In this document: positions 11,173 to 22,393 of the stretch, piece after piece | Position numbering within the stretch: position 1 is the first letter of the stretch | Layout of the letters: each line of letters opens with the position of its first letter | Assembly: GCF_918797505.1 (NCBI RefSeq) | Contig: NC_092794.1 | Coordinates: 75,181,345 to 75,245,344, forward strand | From: Bemisia tabaci | Taxonomy: Eukaryota > Arthropoda > Insecta > Hemiptera > Aleyrodidae | Length of the DNA: 64,000 nucleotides | Direction: 5' to 3' | Program-made: the position numbers and the translations under genes | The notes under the pieces: generated by a model | Told to the model about the DNA's origin: nothing | Seen by the model: only the letters and a program-made list of their open reading frames with translations | Databases searched by the model: none

Positions 11173-11309
11173 GGACTGCATTTTGCAATTTGGAACTATA
11201 AATTCTGGCTCATCTGAAAAAACACTTATGTGCATAGGGGAACTAATGGCACATACGTTGTTTTCAAACCGGGCCGGAATTTATAGTTCCAAATAGCAAA
11301 ATGCAGTCC
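11173..11309. mobile_element. MITE, GGACTGCATTTTGC family, copy 1 (TSD ACAT)
   Basis: A 137-bp element with terminal inverted repeats of about 37 bp (GGACTGCATTTTGCAATTTG ... complement). ACAT lies on both sides (11169-11172, 11310-11313). The copy at 50142-50278 has the same length and very similar sequence. Confidence 0.88.
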
Positions 11310-11534
11310 ACATGTTAGGTAGATTTTTGACCTCCGAGATTCAGGTTGGGGTAATTAAAACAATTTTCTCTGTTTTTCTGGAAATCGCAATTCTGGCGCC
11401 TGAGTTTTTCTGAGACCGATGCATTCAATTTTATCCTGTTTTTAAGGGAGAAAGGAGGAGTATGCTAGACACCCTGTCTTTTCTCATGTTCTTTCACACA
11501 AGGCACCACAAGGGCAGGGGGTCTACCCAAGTAG

Positions 11535-11712
11535 CATTTTTCAACGGAAAAATCGCGATTTTATCGCCGATAAAATCGCGATTATCCTCGATTTTATCGG
11601 CGATGAAATCGCTAGGATTGTCAACATCTGAGCGATTTTATTGCGATTTTATCGCGAGGATAATCGCTCAGATGCCGATGATCCTAGCGATTTTATCACC
11701 GATAAAATCGCC
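11535..11712. repeat. TTTTATCG/CGATAAAA palindromic block
   Basis: A short self-complementary region built from repeats of GCGATTTTATCG and CGATAAAATCGC. The two halves, before and after about 11625, are imperfect inverted copies, including the pair CTAGGATTGTC.../...GATCCTAG. Confidence 0.75.
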
Positions 11713-11794
11713 AAGAAAAAGGGGGTCTACGCTACTAGCCGATTGCCGTTAGGTTCAGCCGTCAGGTCTTTTGGCGAAGACGAGCGTAAAATCC

Positions 11795-11873
11795 CCGGAG
11801 CCTCCGGGGGATTCGAACCCCAGTCGCCACGGTGCGGTGGCAGGCCAGCACTTTTCCACTAGGCTATGGCCGC
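11795..11873 (-). repeat. tRNA-like SINE head
   Basis: On the minus strand the sequence starts GCGGCCATAGCCTAGTGGAA (A-box-like TAGCCTAGTGG) and has a perfect B box GGTTCGAATCC about 50 bp later inside a CCCC/GGGG-closed T-arm. The 3' acceptor strand does not pair with the 5' end, so this is a tRNA-derived SINE or pseudo-tRNA rather than a functional tRNA. Confidence 0.6.
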
Positions 11874-12254
11874 CATATGATTCACGTGTGCGAATTGAAG
11901 CCTCTCATACATGGATCGGCATACAACTTTTTACATTACAAACTTTATGTTTACTTTTTGTTTACAACTTTTGTCATTGCGTTGACTGATACCGAGTTTT
12001 CATTGGATTTTTTTTTATTATTTTCCCTCCTCTGTATTTTATTTCATACCTTGAAACACGGTTGGTAAAATAAGGTTCTATTGGTAATCTCATAATTCTG
12101 TCTCGGTAAAATTACGAATAATAGTGAGATGGCAAAGTTATACCGAAGGACCTTGGCGGTGAAAACGCCAACATTTTTTATCGACTGTGGTAGAATTGCC
12201 GAGATAAAATGGTAAAGTTACCGGAAATTGATTAGCAATAAAAGTGGTACATAT

Positions 12255-12370
12255 TCCTACCTGTAAAAGGTAAGCTTACCAGTCTCCCTTGGTAACATTA
12301 CCAATAATTGGTAAAAAAATATAGATGGTAAGGTTACCAACTGACCTTGGTAAAAACGCCGAGAATTTTT
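12255..12370. repeat. TTGGTAA short interspersed repeats
   Basis: TTGGTAA and TTACCAA words recur about every 20-30 bp (also looser copies from about 12080). They give a degenerate self-complementary stretch. Confidence 0.45.
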
Positions 12371-12499
12371 TCTCAGTATGGGCGTACCTCCCACCATCCA
12401 AACCCCACGCCCAACCTCGTATCGAGTCGTTTTTGCACCTCCGCTAAAGAACATCTTTCATAAGCGTCATTCATGCGTTATTGGGCGTTGATGAGAAAT

Positions 12500-12718
12500 T
12501 TCAATTTTATCTCTACAAAATCTCGTTCGATGAAATCGAAATTTTATTGCAATTAAATGCAATGAAATCGCAATTTATCGCGATAAATCGCGATTTTATT
12601 GCAATTTAATGCGATGAAATCGCAATTTATCGCGATTTTTTATCTGATAATATTGCAATAAATCGACGTCGATAAAATCGCGATACATTCTCCGATTCAA
12701 TCGCAATTTATCGCGATC
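12500..12718. repeat. TTTATCGCGATAAA degenerate satellite
   Basis: About 200 bp made of variants of GCGATGAAATCGCAATTTAT and ATCGCGATAAATCGCGA, related in motif to 11535-11712. Confidence 0.7.
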
Positions 12719-12730
12719 ACTGCTACTGCT

Positions 12731-13984
12731 GACTCAATATAGTTTACGGAAATAATCATGATTTAGCCCATAGGCCACTGGATACGTGTTAAACGGTTGC
12801 CTAAACTTAGGTCTGCAGGCGTATTTTAGCGAAAATTCGTGTTTTTCTATCACTCCGAGGCTTTTTTGACACCGAGCGCATCGTCTAACTAAAACGAGCT
12901 TTTGATATGTTATCAAGGAGGCTTTAGGATATTTTTTAAGCCTGGTTTGGTTTTAGTTAAATGATGCGCTCATAGTTAAAAAAAACGTTTTACAAAAATT
13001 GACGTTTAAGGGACATCCGCAAAAATCTTAGGGAAACACGTCTCTCGAACTGTATGCACGCTACTTATATTATCGGGGGCAGTTATCAAGCCTTGTTAGA
13101 CTCTTACAAGGAGATTTCCCTCAATTGTGTCAAAAAAAGGATTGAATTTTCCATACAAACAGCTGTGAAGATAACGGATTTTGGAGTAGTGGAGGCATAT
13201 TTTCTCCAAACGCATAACATCAACTTAAATATGGAAAATGCAGGTTTTCCAAGTTGACTCAATGTAGTTTACGATAATAATCATGACTTAGCCCATAGGC
13301 CACTGGATACGTGTTAAACGGTTGCCTAAACATAGGTCTGCAGGCGTATTGTAGCAAAAGTTCGTGTTATTCTATCACTCCGAGGCTTTTTGGACACCGA
13401 GCGCAGCGTCTAACTAAAACGAGCTTTTGATATGTTATCAAGGACGCTTTAGGACATTTTTTAAGCTTGGTTTGGTTTTAGTTAGATGATACGCTCATCG
13501 TTAAATAAACTTTTTCAAAAATAGACGTTTAAGGGGTATCCGCAAAAATCTTAGGGAATTACGTCTTTAGGGGTTTTTTTTGCTACAATTAAAGAAAATT
13601 CCATGTAAGGGTTTAACACGGCTTGATAACTGACCTCGATAATATACGTAGCGTGCATACAGTTCGAGAGAGGTGTTCCCTATGCTTTTTTTGGATGTCT
13701 CTTAAACGTCGACTTTTGATAAAGTTTTTTTTTTTTAACTATGAGCGCATCATCTAACTAAAACCAAACCAGGCTTAAAAAATATCTTAAAGCCTCCTTG
13801 ATAACATATCAAAAGCTCGTTTTAGTTAGACGATGCGCTCGGTGCCAAAAAAGCCTCGGAGTGATAGAAAAACACGAATTTTCGCTAAAATACGCCTGCA
13901 GACCTATGTTTTGGCAACCGTTTAACACGTATCCAGTGGCCTATGGGCTAAATCATGATTATTTCCGTAAAACTATATTGAGTC
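12731..13984. repeat. three-copy repeat: two direct and one inverted
   Basis: A unit of about 350 bp beginning GACTCAATATAGTTTACGG is present at 12731-13100. It recurs in direct orientation at 13255-13560 and inverted at 13618-13984, which ends AACTATATTGAGTC. Copies are about 90-95% alike by eye. The outer pair makes a 1.25-kb palindrome. Confidence 0.85.
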
Positions 13985-14039
13985 AACTTGGAAAACCCGC
14001 ATAAATTTCCAGATTCTAGGAGGGGGCCATAAAAGGCCC

Positions 14040-14690
14040 TTATCGATACCCCTCCTTTCAGCGGGGGCCAGAAAATAGGTCCACGCCAAATAAGTTCACG
14101 CAATATAAGACAAAAGATTGGACGACATCGTTTTCGCAAGGAAAGTAAATGCAAGAAGCAAGATGGTGGATCCTCTGTCACGGTCCACAAGTGCTTCGGC
14201 TTTGCTAGTGCAGACTTGATAGCTCCCTTTGACCTAGGGACATCCGCTAAGTTTCAAATCTTTCCCAGATAAAAATTTCAACGTTGATAACAACGTAAAA
14301 TTTTACGTTTCCTGTGATACCTCGAAAAGGTAAAAAGTTAGAGAGGGTGGAGGGGACTTTTCAGATAGGTACCCTGGTACCCAGTACTATCCTAGTCCAG
14401 AACCACCAGAACCTCCTTTGTTTTACTTGCTTATAAACCCTCTTAAATTTTGTAATCACAAAATTTTACGTTGTTATCAACGTTGAAATTTTTATCTGGG
14501 AAAGATTTGAAACTTAGAGGATGTCCCTAGGTCAAAGGGAGCCATCAAGTCTGCGCCAGCAAAGCCGAAGCACTTGTGGATCGTGACAGAGGATCCACCA
14601 TCTTGCTTCTTGCATTTACTTTCCTTGCAAGAATGACGTCGTCCAATCTTTTGTCTTATATTGCGTGAACTTAATTGGTCTCGTGTGTGC
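14040..14690. repeat. palindrome with nested inner palindrome
   Basis: The arm 14080-14310 (AATAAGTTCACGCAATATAA, then the GGATCC region, AAATCTTTCCCAG and AACGTTGATAACAACG) returns in reverse complement at 14458-14685. The centre lies at about 14385. An extra copy of the sentence around TGGACCTATTTTCTGGCCCC lies at 14860-14885. Confidence 0.8.
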
Positions 14691-14816
14691 GGGGTGCGGG
14701 TGGCTCTCTCGAACCCCCTGTCAGCTAATGGCAATTGTCGAGGGGTGGGGTTGGCCGCCCGTCCCTGGCACATGCAAACAGTAGTTGCCGGAACTCGGTT
14801 TTCTCCCCGCTTTCAA

Positions 14817-14820
<4 letters not shown>

Positions 14821-14850
<30 letters not shown>
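14821..14850. repeat. poly(A) run
   Basis: About 30 consecutive A residues inside the composite element, possibly the tail of a retroposed fragment. Confidence 0.8.
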
Positions 14851-14853
<3 letters not shown>

Positions 14854-15436
14854 AATTGGCGTGGACCTATTTTCTGGCCCCCGCTGAAATTTTCAGGGAA
14901 TCATTCTCTAGGTTGGGGGGGGGGGGGCAACGGACCCCCAACTTCTTTCTTTGAAACAGGTAGACGCCCCTGCCCTTGTGGTGCCTTGTTTGGAAGAACA
15001 TGAGAAAAGACAGGGTGTCTAGCATCAGGAAAAACCGGAAAATATCAGGAATTTTGGCCGATCAGGAAAATATCAGGGGAATCGGAAAAATCGGACGTTT
15101 TATCAGGAATTTTTCTTACGCGAATCTCCTCAGCGGAGAAGTCTCTCTGCTTTTTGCCTACCGCGCCAGGAGTCGTCGCGCCGTCTTTGTTTCCGATAAT
15201 AATTTCTCACCCGTAGCGCTTGTGTCGTATAGTGAACCAAGATGACCAAGAATGTACAGAAATGAGCGTTCTTCCGCGAAATTGAGTAAATTAATGCAAA
15301 AACTGAGTCAAACACGCGCTTAAGAAACGACGGTTCGTAACAATAGTATTAGTAAATCGTTCTGGATAATTGGAATTCATAGGTTGGCTGCATTTCTGGG
15401 CCCTAACTTTATTCGAAGAAGCATCGGTGAAGGCCT

Positions 15437-18044
15437 GATAGACCGTGTGCCAGCAAGGGGTAGCCTCCCCCCCCCCCCCCCCCCCCGTGGGAATATTGAA
15501 GATGGTGATTTTCTTGAAGCTCTCGACTTGTAGAATCAGATTTTTCTTGTCTACGCGAATTCTATCGTGGTGGGGGGGGAGTAAGCCCCCCCCCCCTAAA
15601 CCCCCCAAAATTGCTCAGAATTCCGACTTGTTCGCGAATTTTCCCATTTTTCTCGAAAAGGCTTGATTTTAGGGCAAAACTCCAAATAACCATTCTGAAA
15701 GCTCGTGAAATTCTGGTCTAGAAAAGTTTTAAGTGTCTTTCGCCACTACCCGCGGTTCCCCAAAATGGGGGAGCTTATAATGTTAAAATATCTCAAATTT
15801 CCGCGAAAATGACCGTTTCGCCGCGATTTCTCGCCAATAACGCGGAGAAGGTTGGTAATATCGTAAAATTGTTTATCCCTAAAATGATAGAGCATTAATT
15901 TTTCATACGAAGGGCGGCCTAACCCCTCGTGGGGGGAGGTAGGCCCCCCAGCAGTACCCACCCTATAAAAACCGTCAAGATTGGCCGCTTCCTTGAAGTA
16001 GCGTTTTGCGCAAAAATGGGCGGCAAAATGAAAACAAGTGGCGTTTGTTCCGAGAGAACATCAGTGTGACTTCTTGTGGGAGGTGGCAGGGGGGCGGGAG
16101 GTACACCCTCCTCCCCCCCTCCCCTCCCCCCCAAAAAAATAATCACGAAAAACGTTAATTAAACGCGAAAATTCCACTTTGCAAGACCACTTTCAGGGTT
16201 TGTCATTAACACGCTTACACTACCATAATTTAACGAGGGGGAGGGGAGGGGAGAAGGGTTTATCCTCCCCCCTCCTCTTCCACCACCTCCCCCTCCCCCA
16301 AAAAAATAATCACGAAAAAATTTAAATAAACGCGAAAATTCCATACTCTACAAGGCAACTTTCAGGGCGTGTCATTGTCACGCTCACACTAAAATAATTT
16401 AATGAGGAGAGGGGGGGGCGTTAGACACCTTAGCCTCCCCAGCCAACATTAAAAAAGGGTGGAGGAGGGGTAAATTAAAAACGTCACTTGCTTAATAATA
16501 GGAGGGACAGAGTAACTTAGCTGCAGTACGGGAATTTTAAGATTTGAAGGGATACGTAATTAAAGCAGGGAACGTAGAGATACTATTTTATTTTTTGGAA
16601 ATTACTGAAACTGAGGGGAGCTTATTCATAATTGACAGAAATGTACATTCTTAAGCGTATGTCAACATTTTTGAAACGTTTGGAGAATAGGCTCAAAGTG
16701 TATTGGATCGTTTGCCGAAGTATTCAATCATTCATTTGGTCACAGACAGATATTTATCAAGATAGTTCGACTCGGGAAAAAAGCAAAATGATTTGAGTGT
16801 TTGCTTCTTATTGGTTTGATTTTTATTGAGTTTGCAAGGTGAAGTCAATTCTCACACCGTCAGCGGAAGTAAACTGGGTAGACCCTTCTTCATGCCTTAA
16901 ATATATTTTTTCCTGTGAGAATATTTCTTTCGGCTCCATTCAATTAAGAATAGATCGATAAGTTGGTTCTTTTTTTTACACCTGCCTAAAGTACTTTTCA
17001 AACTACGGGGTATTTTGGTTGGGGGTCCTTCCATGAAAAAGTATCCCCTTGTCCCCCTCATAATCGCTGAATAAGCCCCTAATAATGATGTTTTTGATAG
17101 ATTTATCACTGCAGTATCTGTCTGTGACCAAATGAATGATTGAATACTTCGGCAAACGATCCAATACACTTTGAGCCTATTCTCCAAACGTTTCAAAAAT
17201 GTTGACATCCGCTTAAGAATGTACATTTCTGTCAATTATGAATAAGCTCCCCTCGGTTTCAGTAATTTCCAAAAAATAAAATAGTATCTCTACGTTCTCT
17301 AATTTAATTACGTATCCCTTCAAATCTTGAAATTTTCCTACTGCAGCTAGGTTACTCCGTGCCTCCTATTATTAAGCAAGTGACGTTTTTAAATTACCCC
17401 TCCTCCACCCTTTTTTAATGTTGGCTGGGGAGGCTAAGATGTCTAACGCCCCCCCCCCTCTCCTCATTTAATTATATTAGTGTGAGCGTGACAATGACAC
17501 GCCCTGAAAGTTGCCTTGTAGAGTATGGAATTTTCGCGTTTATTTAAATTTTTTCGTGATTATTTTTTTGGGGGAGGGGGAGGGGGTGGAAGAGGAGGGG
17601 GGAGGATAAACTCTTCTCCCCTCCCCTCCCCCTCGTTAAATTATGTTAGTGTAAGCGTGTTAATGACAAACCCTGAAAGTCGTCTTACAAAGTGGAATTT
17701 TCGCGTTTAATTAACGTTTTTCGTGATTAATTTTTTTGGGGGGAGGAGGGTGTACCTCCCTCCCCCCTGCCACCTCCCACAAGAAGTCACACTGATGTTC
17801 TCTCGGAACAAACGCCATTTGTTTTCATTTTGCCGCCCCATTTCCGCGCCCAGTTTCTGAGCCCAATTCTGAGCAATTTTGGGGGGTTGAGGGGGGGCTT
17901 ATCCCCCCCCCCCCCCACCACGATAGAATTCACGTAGACAAAAAAAATTTTATTCTACTAGTCGAGAGCTTCAAGAAAATCACCATCTTCAAAATTCCCA
18001 GAGGGGGGGGGGGAGGGTTACCCCTTGCTGGCCCACGGTCTATG
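15437..18044. mobile_element. 2.6-kb foldback element with G/C tracts
   Basis: The arms 15437-16752 and 17112-18044 are reverse complements. Both ends read ATAGACCGTG...GCCAGCAAGGGG inward. Shared landmarks include GAGAGAACATCAGTGTGACT, the GGGGGAGGGGAGGG tracts, and the inner TATTCAATCATTCATTTGGT. The left arm carries about 350 bp (about 15660-16010) absent from the right. The arms contain several pure C or G runs of 8-18. The loop (16753-17111) has no coding resemblance. No TSD identified. Confidence 0.85.
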
Positions 18045-18263
18045 ATGGATTTTCGAAGTTTCACATCTGTCCATACTCTCGCTATACAGGTACTCTAATA
18101 ACGTCCGATTTTAGTGTATTTTCCAAAGGAAAAATACACTGTTTTTTGCTTAAATGAACTCTCGAAATAATTTCAAACACTTGATATAGACAGACTTTTT
18201 CCATAAATTACACCATTTCAAAGAAAATCAATGATAAACATCGTCTGTAACGACCCACGTCAT

Positions 18264-18870
18264 CAAAGAAATTAGCTACGTTTATGCGAGGCTCGAAACC
18301 GAGGTTTCACGAAACCCGAGTTTGTAATGCAAGTTTCCTCCGTCGGGTTTATGCGGGCGCTGTAACGTTACAGCGCCCCGCGAAAGTCGGGTACCCGACT
18401 TTCGCGGGAAATCAAACTCTCCGATTTTGGCGCTGTCTATGCGCATATTTTCGATGTGTTTTCGATTGAACTTGAATTTCATGTTTGCCCAATTTTCACA
18501 AGCTATTCTTCATTTTTTCACAATGAATTGATTCAATAAAATATTAGGTATTACTCTTTTATCCTTTGTATGTTCCACAATTTTTCCACAATATATAAGC
18601 GGAGGCTTCATCTTCACTAGAAAAGCCTTTACTGATGAGGAACAGTTGGAAAAAATGACAGTGGATATTTAATCATTTTACGTTCATATTTAAAAATTGA
18701 ATAAATACCTAACCTCAATAACCCACCTAATCTTAACAACCCTAAAAATCATGCTCGAGCTTATATTCTCAGTTCAGAAAAGTTTCCGTAGGTAATTTTA
18801 GTGACGTTAAAAATAATTATGGCAGGCGCAGAAATTCATCATGTTGTTGATTGAGCTTCCAATGATCTTA
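18264..18870. repeat. dispersed repeat, copy 1 (pairs with 53028-53520)
   Basis: About 600 bp running from TAGCTACGTTTATGCGAGGC to GTTGATTGAGCTTCCAATGA. A diverged reverse-complement copy lies at 53028-53520. It contains two abutting perfect palindromes (18355-18378 and 18377-18408). Confidence 0.75.
18355..18408. repeat. two abutting perfect palindromes (24 and 32 bp)
   Basis: 18355-18378 is centred on GTAACGTTAC, and 18377-18408 is centred on GTCGGGTACCCGAC. The copy at 53 kb lacks this arrangement. Confidence 0.85.
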
Positions 18871-18990
18871 CAATAGATAGGCACCAAGGCCAGATTTACG
18901 TTTTTGGCGCCCTGTGCAGAAATTTTCGAGGCGCCCCCCTCGCACGCCCCCCCCCCCCCCCGCCCGCGCATTTCCCAACCCAACTTTGGT
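18871..18990. other. C-rich fragment
   Basis: Contains GGCGCCCTGTGCAGAAATTT and long C-runs (about 18949-18961). Probably a transposon fragment, family not recognised. Confidence 0.4.
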
Positions 18991-18998
18991 TATACTAC

Positions 18999-19418
18999 CA
19001 GAGATGGAAAATTTCATGAAATTTATTCGAGAGAAATTTCATAAAATTCCATGAAATTTCAAGAAATTCATTGAAACTTTTGGGGATACCTTCAGGAGGC
19101 TAAGATAAACGCCTAGAAACAGTGATTCTAAATTTTGAAATTTTTCACCCCGAGCCTAAAACATTCGCGCGTTGCAAATGTTTTCGTTTAGTTTATTAGA
19201 TGTTAGGTTGGGGTCTTTCTCTCTAAACTCCCCTTTTTGCCCCCTCTTTGTATCCGGCACCTTCAGTAGAGTAGCAAAATACCGCAGCATCAACAGCAAG
19301 ACGATCTGAAACGCTTTCAGACCTCCAAAGGTTTAATCAATAATTCTAAAAAAAGTTAATAAATTTCAACTTTTGTGAAATTTATTCGAGCCTTATGAAA
19401 TTTCATTTTCCTTCTCTG
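18999..19418. mobile_element. hAT-type MITE, CAGAGATGG family, copy 1 (8-bp TSD)
   Basis: The element begins CAGAGATGGAAAATTTCATG and ends ...TTTCATTTTCCTTCTCTG. TATACTAC is present immediately on both sides (18991-18998, 19419-19426). The 8-bp TSD and CAG end fit the hAT superfamily. A 413-bp copy lies at 53806-54218. It has no ORF. Confidence 0.93.
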
Positions 19419-19426
19419 TATACTAC

Positions 19427-20410
19427 GTGCTAACTCTAACGGAATACGAATATTTTGAGTGAGTGAGTGATTCTGGGGCAGAAACCAAAACCAAGTACCT
19501 GTTCCTGTTACTGTTAACTACGAAACTAAGAGAAAGTTTGACCGTTAAAGTCTAGGGTCAGGTCATTAAAAAGATATAACGCAATAAATTAATGGTTCTC
19601 TGATGTAATTTGGCAGAAGAAAATTCTGGTGGGACAAAAATAGGCATTTCAAACCTATACGCATGCACAGGCACATATGGAGTAGGTAATAAAGGCAATA
19701 TTTACATTGTTAATGTTGTTTAGTTAATAACTTACGAGATAGTCACATAGTAATATAGACAAAGCAAATTCGTGGAGTTCGAAAGAAAAGAAACCTTCTA
19801 GATTGTTCACCGAGGCTTTGGAGAAGAGAAGGCTAAGTAGAACTTTTTCTTCCTTGCCGTAACCCGAGCAAATTCCTCTTTAACGTCCTCGAAACTCAAA
19901 CTAATGGTGATGTCTGCTTCTATGACCATGATGGCCAAATTAACCATCCTGTCTTGCTCCTGTGATGTACGCAAGTAATTCAGCACGCGTCCAAGGGTAG
20001 AAAATGCGCTCCGCTGAGCAGTTGGTCACGGGTGCGTCAGGCCCGGACTTGGGGCGTGTGCACTGTGCAGGGCGTGCGGCGCACACGGGCGCTAGCCTTT
20101 GGGGGCGCCACGAAAGAAGAAGAGAGGGGAAAAAGGAAAAGGAAAAAAAGGGAAGAAAGGTTCAGGGGAAAAAAGGAAAAGGAAACAAGGTTGGGCAGTG
20201 AAAGCAAAGGAAGAAGGGGGAAATGGAAGGAAAAAGGAGGCAAGAAAAGTGAAAAGAGAGTCCACGAGAAAGGGGGGGGGGCATAAAAACCATAGACAAA
20301 ATATGAAGAGAATTGCCGTCTAAAGGTAAATTCTCAGGACAAAACCTCCACTTGGTCCATAGACGGTCAGGGGCCCCTTAAGGTGAATTCTGGGTTCGAT
20401 TAGGGATAAT
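19427..20410. repeat. intergenic with purine-rich tract
   Basis: No gene recognised. About 20115-20280 is a strand-asymmetric GA/AAGG-rich tract of about 165 bp ending in a G-run. Open frames there are compositional artefacts. Confidence 0.6.
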
Positions 20411-21026
20411 GGGCCTGTTGCAAACTTTTGCTAGAGCAAAACTAAGAGTTGTTTCTTATAGATAATGCCTCAAAAATCACGATGAGCGCATCGGCAAACT
20501 CTGAAATGCACTCATAACTTCACAAACTGCGTAAGAAATTTGCCGTTTTTTGAGCTTCCCGCTTCAAAAACGATACTACGGCACAGGTGAACATTTTGTA
20601 AGAGGAGTCGTTCCATCGTCGGCAATAATCATCATAGCCGACGCCAATCCGCCAAAACACGTTTGATCGGACGAGATAACACCTGAACTGGATTAGACCA
20701 GATAACAATCGGTGTGTTAACGTTCATATTTTCCACGCCCGAATTGATCGACCTTGAACTCTCCTTGAATTACGCGCGGAACTGCGTGCAAGCGTCGGCC
20801 ATGATGAATATCGCCGACGATGGAGCGACTCCTCTAACAAAATGTTCACCTATGCCGTAGTATCGTTTTTGAAGCGGGAAGCTTAAAAAAACGCAAATTT
20901 CTTACGCAGATTGTGAAGTTATGAGTGCATTTCAGACTTTGCCGATGCGCTCATCGTGATTTTTGAGGCATTATCTATAAGAAACAACTCTTATTTTTGC
21001 TCTAGCAAAAGTTTGCAACAGGCCCA
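20411..21026. mobile_element. foldback element, GGGCCTGTTGC ends
   Basis: Arms of about 240 bp: 20411-20650 starts GGGCCTGTTGCAAACTTTTG, and 20790-21026 is its complement (about 95% by eye). The short loop has no coding sequence. Flanks AAT/ATT do not give a convincing TSD. Confidence 0.85.
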
Positions 21027-22389
21027 TTCAAGATTAGAGATAGCGCCACCAGTCACCACTGAGAATTTCACTTTCCTTCGACGATTACTGAAATAATATT
21101 GTTCATATTACAAAAAGCAGATCCACAAGATATAGATTATTTTTTGCTCGATTTTTTGAGCCTAAAATATTGGCAATTGGAATTACAAGCGCAGAGAAAG
21201 TACGGCTGAAACTTTCAGCTCAATGACGGCGGCCGAGCGCGCAACCGAATCCCTCATGTTCTGCCTCTCTCTCTCTCCCATTGCCGCAATGGGAATTACT
21301 TTCTGTTGTAGTTACGACTTTATTTTGGGGGATTTTGAGAAGATTTTTTTACTGAGTGTTCCTCAAGTATGTTGCTGTATCCCCTGGATCCCCAATTTTG
21401 AATAAGTACTACGGTTTTTATAATTTTGGCAAACATATACGGCTATTCTGAGCAGCGCGACGTGGTGGCCAAATCGCGAAGTTGTAAGCCTGGATTCACC
21501 TTAATCCTAAATTTGCGGCTGTATAGAAATACAAGAGTAGGCATGTAGTAAGGGGGCGCCATAAACTATGCACTGTTTTAAGCAGGCGCTAAGCGCCCCC
21601 TCCCCCTTACACCACGTTTTCCAAGAATTAGTGGACGCCAGCCGCCTCCCCATACGCGTCTCACAATCAGTCCATGTCGCTAGATTGCAGCTCCGCCAAC
21701 AGCCTATCGAATTTGACGCGGCGCGGCGCACGGTGTTCGATACGTTTCACGCAATAAAATTGAACGGACACTGCTGCCGGCGTAATTTACATTTATAGGA
21801 AAATGCAATTTTCAGGACCATGTGCGTACGAAGGAGGGGGGCCGCCGCCGCCCCCTCTTAGAATTGAAAATAGTATTAGAGGCCCCCCCCCCCCCAGAAA
21901 TTCTAGATGGTGGGAAAAACTTTTGTCGAGGATGATCATCTCTTTTAATAGAATCTTAAATGAAAACACAGTGTTCATTCACTTGGTATCATTTGAAATT
22001 TCCATCGTCCATGGAAGCCTCAAAATGCGTCAAAATAGAGATAAAATTTCATAAATGTTCCAATTGTTTTGAATACAACAATTCGAAAGTATTTTAGGCT
22101 GAAAGTAAAAAAGAAGCGTCATTTTTCCGCGGAAATTGATGGAAAATCTGCGGCACGGAAGCCTTAAAGTGCGTCAAAAGAGATTTTAAATGTCAAACAT
22201 TTTCCGAGGGGGGCCCCCCGAACCCTCCTCTGGGGGGTATTCCATACCCCCCAGCGGTAGGAGGGCCGGGCTTCCCTAACAAATTAACCTACGTCGGCTA
22301 ATGTTCAGGACAAAGACCAAATCCACACAGGTCAGTCATTGCGCATCTTTTTGAAAGCCACTTCCCCGCCCGGTCCTCGGCGGCACTCA
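21027..22389. other. intergenic, unassigned
   Basis: No recognised gene. It includes a GC-rich patch (21225-21260), a small palindrome around AGCAGGCGCTAAGCGCCCCC (about 21540-21605) and several C/G runs (21830-21900, 22205-22250). These look like fragments of foldback elements similar to 15437-18044. Confidence 0.5.
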
Positions 22390-22393
22390 TTAA

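Larger units (their letters stand above)
11464..15023. mobile_element. 3.56-kb composite foldback element
   Basis: The outer ends are inverted copies of about 60 bp: GCTAGACACCCTGTCTTTTC, continuing through a CATGTTCTT and a CACCACAAGGGCAGGGG block, at 11464-11525, and the complement at 14963-15023. Inside lie a TATCGCGATA-rich palindromic block, a tRNA-like SINE head, a three-copy direct/inverted repeat (12731-13984), a second palindrome (14040-14690) and an A-run of about 30 (14821-14850). There is no transposase-like frame, so it is either non-autonomous or a nest of several insertions that share the outer ends by chance of nesting. No clear TSD. Confidence 0.6.

Noticed and set aside
15445..16344. 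Gly/Pro-rich short frames
   Set aside because: Translations of G/C homopolymer tracts in the foldback element.
18264..19418. Single large transposon covering both the dispersed repeat and the CAGAGATGG element
   Set aside because: The CAGAGATGG element has its own perfect 8-bp TSD at both loci, so it is a separate insertion. Co-occurrence is reported only as a finding.
20004..20323. Lys/Glu-rich frames
   Set aside because: Translations of a purine-rich low-complexity tract.
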